A stretch of DNA of 64,000 nt, taken from positions 62,001 to 126,000 of the forward strand of contig JADIZR010000008.1 in the NCBI GenBank assembly GCA_016704655.1, read 5' to 3'. Made by a program: the position numbers and the translations under genes. This document shows, in pieces, positions 60,252-64,000 of the stretch; position 1 is the stretch's first letter; each line of letters starts with the position of its first letter. The stretch is from Pseudomonadota bacterium. GTDB taxonomy: Bacteria; Pseudomonadota; Gammaproteobacteria; Steroidobacterales; Steroidobacteraceae. The notes below the pieces were generated by a model. It made no database searches and was not told the DNA's origin. It saw only the letters and a program-made list of their open reading frames with translations.

Positions 60252-61007
60252 GTGGCTCGCCACAAACCATTGATCGGCATTCCCGCGGATCGCCGGATCC
60301 TGGGCCCGCACCCCTTCCACTGCGTCGGGGAAAAATACATCGCCGCCGTGGCCGACGCGGCCGACGCTACTCCGGTCCTCATCCCCTCGCTGGGTGAGCG
60401 CGACCTCGACGACCTGCTGTCCGAGCTGGACGGCATTCTCCTGACGGGCAGCCCTTCCAACGTCGAGCCGCACCGGTACTCCGGGACGGCCGGCGATCCG
60501 GACACGCTGCACGACCCGCATCGTGACGCAACGACCCTGTCGCTGATCCCGCGTGCCATCGCGGCGGGCCTTCCGCTCTTCGCCGTCTGCCGCGGCTTCC
60601 AGGAAATGAACGTCGCCTTCGGCGGCACGCTCTGGCAGAAAGTGCAGGACGTACCTGGCATGCGCGATCACCGCGAGGACAAGGAACAGTCGCTGGATGC
60701 CCAGTACGCCCCTGCACACGAGGTCGAACTCGTGCGCGGCGGTTATCTGCACCGTCTGGCGGGCTCGGACCGCGTCGTCGTCAACTCGCTCCACTCGCAG
60801 GGCGTGCAGACGCTTGGCGGCAATCTCGAAATCGAAGCCCGTGCACCGGACGGGCTGATCGAAGCGTTCCGCGTCGGCAACGCACCGGGCTTCGCGCTCG
60901 CGGTGCAGTGGCATCCGGAATGGCAGGTCCTGAAGAATCCCTTTTCGCACGCGATGTTCGCCGCTTTCGGCGACGCGGCGCGCGCACGCATCAACGCACG
61001 GAAGTAG
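60252..61007 (+). CDS. puuD: Gamma-glutamyl-GABA hydrolase (class I glutamine amidotransferase fold)
   Basis: 251 aa from GTG, with TAGGA 10 nt upstream; an upstream ATG at about 60219 is possible. ARHKPLIGIPADRRILGPHPFHCVGEKYIAAVADAAD, the nucleophile Cys in LPLFAVCRGFQEMNVAFGGTLWQ and the His-Glu pair in ALAVQWHPEWQ define the fold and PuuD type. It releases GABA and glutamate from gamma-Glu-GABA. It is 5 nt upstream of the second puuA copy. Confidence 0.93.
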   Translation: MARHKPLIGIPADRRILGPHPFHCVGEKYIAAVADAADATPVLIPSLGERDLDDLLSELDGILLTGSPSNVEPHRYSGTAGDPDTLHDPHRDATTLSLIPRAIAAGLPLFAVCRGFQEMNVAFGGTLWQKVQDVPGMRDHREDKEQSLDAQYAPAHEVELVRGGYLHRLAGSDRVVVNSLHSQGVQTLGGNLEIEARAPDGLIEAFRVGNAPGFALAVQWHPEWQVLKNPFSHAMFAAFGDAARARINARK

Positions 61008-61012
61008 TTTTC

Positions 61013-62350
61013 ATGAGCACCCCGATCCAGCAGTTTTTCAAGGAACACGGCATCTCGGAAGTCGAGGCCGTGGTCCCCGACATGGCAGGCATCGCACGCG
61101 GCAAGGTGATGCCCGCGATGAAGTTCGCGGAAGACGAGGGCATGCGCATGCCCGAGAGCATCTTCCTGCAGACCGTCACCGGCGATTACCCGGACGACGA
61201 CCGTGCCATCAACCCGTCGGAAATCGACATCGTGCTGAAAGCCGACCCGAAGACGACGCGAGTCGTGCCGTGGGCCGCCGAGCCGACCGCGCAGGTCATC
61301 CACGACAGCTATTACTCCGACGGCCGTCCGGTGACGATGGCGCCGCGCTACGTGCTGCGCCGCATCCTCGATCTCTACGCGCAGAAGGGCTGGAAGCCGA
61401 TCGTCGCGCCGGAACTCGAGTTCTACCTGGTCGAGCCGAACATCGACGCCGACTATCCGCTCAAGCCGCCGGTGGGCCGCTCGGGCCGGCCCGAAATCGG
61501 CCGCCAGTCGTACAGCATCGCCGCGGTCAACGAATTCGATCCGCTGTTCGACGACATCTATGCGTTCTGCGAAGCGCAGGAAATCGAGATCGACACGCTG
61601 ATCCACGAAGACGGCGCCGCGCAGATGGAAATCAACCTGATCCATGGCGACGCGATGTCGCTGGCGGACCAGGTGTTCATGTTCAAGCGCACGGCGCGTG
61701 AAGCGGCGTTCCGCCACAAGATGTACGCGACGTTCATGGCGAAGCCGATGGCGCGCGAGCCGGGCAGCGCGATGCACATCCACCAGAGCATCGTGGACGC
61801 GAAGACCGGCAAGAACGTGTTCAGCGACAAGGACGGCAACCCGACCCAGCTGTTCTTCTCGCACATCGCCGGCCTGCAGAAGTACCTGCCGCAGGCGATG
61901 GCGCTGTTCGCGCCGAACGTGAATTCGTTCCGCCGGATCATCCTGCGGCACCTCGCGCCCATCAACACGCAATGGGGTTACGACAACCGCACCGCCGGCC
62001 TGCGCGTGCCGATCTCGAACCCGGACAACCGTCGCGTCGAAAACCGCCTCGCCGGGGCCGACGCGAATCCGTACCTCGCGCTCGCGGCGTCGCTGGCCTG
62101 CGGCTACCTCGGCATGCTGGAAGGCCTGAAGCCGTCGGAGCCCGTCTCCGGCAGCGCGTACGACCTGCCGTTCAACCTGCCACGCAGCCTCGAGGAATCC
62201 GTGCGACTGCTGCGCGACTGCCGGACGCTGATCGACACGCTCGGCGAACGCTTCGTGCTGGCCTACACGGCGGTGAAGGAAAGCGAGCAGGATACGTTCC
62301 TGCAGGTCATCAGCAGCTGGGAGCGAGAGCACCTCTTGCTGAACGTGTAA
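61013..62350 (+). CDS. puuA: Gamma-glutamylputrescine synthetase, copy 2 (GlnA-like)
   Basis: 445 aa. IQQFFKEHGISEVEAVVPDMAGIARGKVMPAMKF, PELEFYLVEPNIDADYPLKPPVGRSGRPEIGRQSYS, IHEDGAAQMEINLIHGDA, EPGSAMHIHQSIVD and NRTAGLRVPISNPDNRRVENRLAGADANPYLALAA show an intact GlnA-type active site. It differs considerably from copy 1, for example in the PLKPPVGRSGRPE insert, so the two may act on different amines (putrescine versus longer polyamines or monoamines). The start is at 61013. Repeat island F begins at the base after its TAA. Confidence 0.92.
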   Translation: MSTPIQQFFKEHGISEVEAVVPDMAGIARGKVMPAMKFAEDEGMRMPESIFLQTVTGDYPDDDRAINPSEIDIVLKADPKTTRVVPWAAEPTAQVIHDSYYSDGRPVTMAPRYVLRRILDLYAQKGWKPIVAPELEFYLVEPNIDADYPLKPPVGRSGRPEIGRQSYSIAAVNEFDPLFDDIYAFCEAQEIEIDTLIHEDGAAQMEINLIHGDAMSLADQVFMFKRTAREAAFRHKMYATFMAKPMAREPGSAMHIHQSIVDAKTGKNVFSDKDGNPTQLFFSHIAGLQKYLPQAMALFAPNVNSFRRIILRHLAPINTQWGYDNRTAGLRVPISNPDNRRVENRLAGADANPYLALAASLACGYLGMLEGLKPSEPVSGSAYDLPFNLPRSLEESVRLLRDCRTLIDTLGERFVLAYTAVKESEQDTFLQVISSWEREHLLLNV

Positions 62351-62456
62351 GGAAGTGAGTAGTGATTAGTGAGTAGTGATTAGTGATTAGTGAATAGTGG
62401 CCGGAAGCGCGTCGCGTTCGTTCCGACTAATCACCAATCACTATTCACTATTCACT
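62351..62456. repeat. Heptamer inverted-repeat island F (puuA2-spuC gap)
   Basis: Left array GGAAGTGAGTAGTGATTAGT with AGTGAGT/AGTGATT/AGTGAAT units (62351-62398), centre of about 30 nt, right array starting TCCGACTAATCACCAATCAC (62422) with CACTATT units to 62456. It begins exactly at the base after the stop of the upstream gene and ends 43 nt before the next ATG. Confidence 0.9.
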
Positions 62457-62499
62457 GCTTTCAGCCTGCCAAGCCCCTCGAATACGGACATTGCCCTCC

Positions 62500-63895
62500 A
62501 TGAAGTCGACGCCCTACATCGCCGACCGCACCACGGCCCAATGGCAGGAGCTGGACCGCCAGCATTACCTGCATCCGTTCACGGACTACAAGAACCTGCA
62601 CGCGAAAGGTTCGCGGGTCATCGTCAAGGCCGAAGGCGTGTACCTGTATGACTCCGAAGGCAACCGCATGCTCGACGGCATGGCGGGCCTCTGGTGCGTC
62701 AACGTCGGGTACGGGCGCAAGGAGCTCGCCGAGGCCGCGTACCGTCAGCTGCTCGAGCTGCCGTACTACAACAGCTTCTTCCAGACGGCCCACCCGCCGG
62801 CCATCGAACTGGCGAAGCAGCTCGTCGACCTGACCCCGCCGCAGTTCAATCGCGTGTTTTTCACCGGCTCCGGGTCGGAAGGCAACGACACGGTCGTGCG
62901 GCTGGTGCGCCGCTACTGGGACCTGCTGGGGCAGCCAGAACGCAAGGTCATCATCAGCCGGCAGAACGCGTACCACGGCAGCACCATGGCCGGTGCCAGC
63001 CTCGGCGGCATGGGGTTCATGCACGAGCAGGGTGGCCTGCCAATCCCGGACATCGTCCACATCCCGCAGCCGTACTGGTACGGCGAGGGCGGCAGGCTGA
63101 GCCCCGGCCGAATTCGGCGTGAAGGTCGCGCACACGCTCGAGCAGAAGATCCTCGAGCTGGGCCCGCAGAAGATCGCGGCCTTCATCGGCGAGCCGATCC
63201 AGGGCGCCGGCGGCGTGATCATCCCGCCGGACACCTATTGGCCCGAAATCCAGAAGATCTGCGACCGCTACGGCATCCTGCTGGTCGCGGACGAGGTCAT
63301 CTGCGGCTTTGGCCGCACGGGTCACTGGTTCGGCTCCAACCACTTCGGCATCAAGCCCGACCTTATGACGATCGCCAAGGGCCTGTCGTCGGGCTACCTG
63401 CCGATCGGAGGCGTCATGGTCGCGGACCGGGTGGCCGACGTGATCATCGACCAGGGCGGCGAATTTGCCCACGGCTTCACCTACTCGGGCCATCCGGCGG
63501 CATGCGCCGTCGCCAGCGTCAACCTGACGCTGATCCAGCAGGAAAACCTGGTGTCGCGCACGCACGACGAAACCGGTCCCTACCTGGCGAGGAAGTGGCG
63601 CGACATTTCGGAGCACCCGCTGGTGGGCGAGGCACGATCGGTCGGCCTGATCGGCGCTTTAGAACTGGTCAAGGACAAGGGCGCGCGGACGTTTTTCGAC
63701 AACCGCGGCGAGGTCGGCACGATCTGCCGCGACTTCTGCTTCGAGAATGGCCTGATCATGCGCGCAGTCCGGGACACAATGGTCATTTCGCCGCCGCTGG
63801 TGATCAGCCGCGAGCAGATCGACGAGCTCGCCGAAAAGGCGTGGCGCTGCCTCGACCTGACCTATGCCCGCTGCCGCGCGGAAGCTCGCCTGTAG
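62500..63895 (+). pseudogene. spuC: Putrescine-type class III aminotransferase with apparent frameshift
   Basis: The first part (MKSTPYIADRTTAQWQELDRQHYLHPFTDYKNL through FFTGSGSEGNDTVVRLVRRY and QPYWYGEGG) is in one frame. The second (EFGVKVAHTLEQKILELG, LVADEVICGFGRTG with the PLP Asp, TIAKGLSSGYLPIGG with the PLP Lys, to the stop at 63893-63895) is in the next. One extra base in CCCCGG at about 63102-63107 explains the break; without it the text reads ...LSPAEFGVKV. All active-site motifs are intact, so recent mutation or sequence error is likely. SpuC/putrescine:pyruvate transaminases resemble this. A TTG start at 62491 is an alternative. Confidence 0.82.
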
Positions 63896-63989
63896 GCGCA
63901 GCGGCGCGTTGCCCCTAGCCATGGAAAAAAATCTTCGCTATACAGCAACACTCGCGCCATCCGGTGCGCCTCGAAGCAAGCACAGGGGT

Positions 63990-64000
63990 ATGTCCAAGAT
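63990..64000 (+). CDS. Possible start of the next gene (edge of window)
   Basis: An ATG at 63990 preceded by ACAGGGGT begins MSK and is cut by the window end. In related loci a putrescine ABC-transporter gene often follows the aminotransferase, but three codons cannot show this. Confidence 0.25.

Overview
The window is GC-rich, densely coded DNA from a gammaproteobacterial chromosome. It carries mreB-mreC-mreD-mrdA-rodA-mltB, the order TPR lipoprotein-lolB-ispE-tRNA-Gln-prs-rplY-pth-ychF divergent from hemA-prfA-prmC, and a TorF-type porin. The gene content and GC-rich codon use suggest an environmental Steroidobacterales/Nevskiales/Xanthomonadales-like lineage; this placement is inference, because there is no rRNA gene to anchor it. 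No gap between genes exceeds about 300 bases.

Layout. 1-6900 (minus strand) is the cell-elongation operon, its genes joined by 4-nt ATGA or GTGA overlaps. 7000-10520 is gatCAB. 10590-15825 holds class I fumarase, Hsp33, MetF and a divergent D-aminoacylase-like lipoprotein. 15870-19110 is an arsenic-type operon: ArsR, a DUF318/ArsP permease, a redox-active mini-thioredoxin, an ArsF-like protein and an ArsG-like permease, with a strong palindrome before arsR. 19180-27060 (minus strand) runs hemA, prfA, prmC, cyclophilin, mtgA, a flavin monooxygenase and an M28 peptidase. 27150-34210 is the LolB/IspE/tRNA-Gln/Prs/L25/Pth/YchF block. 34400-42500 is the most accessory part: a secreted Gly/Met-rich protein, tRNA-Met, HigBA, a decayed second toxin-antitoxin pair, a frameshifted yjdF-like gene, a DUF3597-DUF937-GlsB trio, an AlkA-like glycosylase and a dicarboxylate symporter. 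42500-46200 has a kinase fusion, a ribosome hibernation factor, a second PRPP synthetase and a cupin. 46250-47170 is a TorF porin with a near-consensus sigma-54 promoter. 47300-64000 is a polyamine region: omega-aminotransferase, PuuR-like regulator, PuuC, a MaoC-phosphotransacylase fusion, AguB, PuuB, two PuuA-like synthetases, PuuD and an SpuC-like aminotransferase. An exonuclease/GIY-YIG protein, RlmKL and QueD are interleaved.

Together the polyamine genes could convert N-carbamoylputrescine to putrescine (AguB) and then, through gamma-glutamyl intermediates (PuuA, PuuB, PuuC, PuuD), to GABA, with two aminotransferases feeding carbon onward. The agmatine deiminase that would supply AguB is not in the window.

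Two repeat families stand out. One is a set of intergenic islands made of inverted tandem heptamers (AGTGATT/AATCACT and variants). There are six in the window, several filling the gap between one gene's stop and the next gene's start and in two cases supplying the stop codon. The other is a pair of REP-like palindromes with the core GGGGACGCTCACC. Three genes (rplY, yjdF-like, spuC-like) each carry an apparent single-base indel in a G/C run. These are either real decay or consensus errors; the rplY case fuses L25 in frame to Pth.
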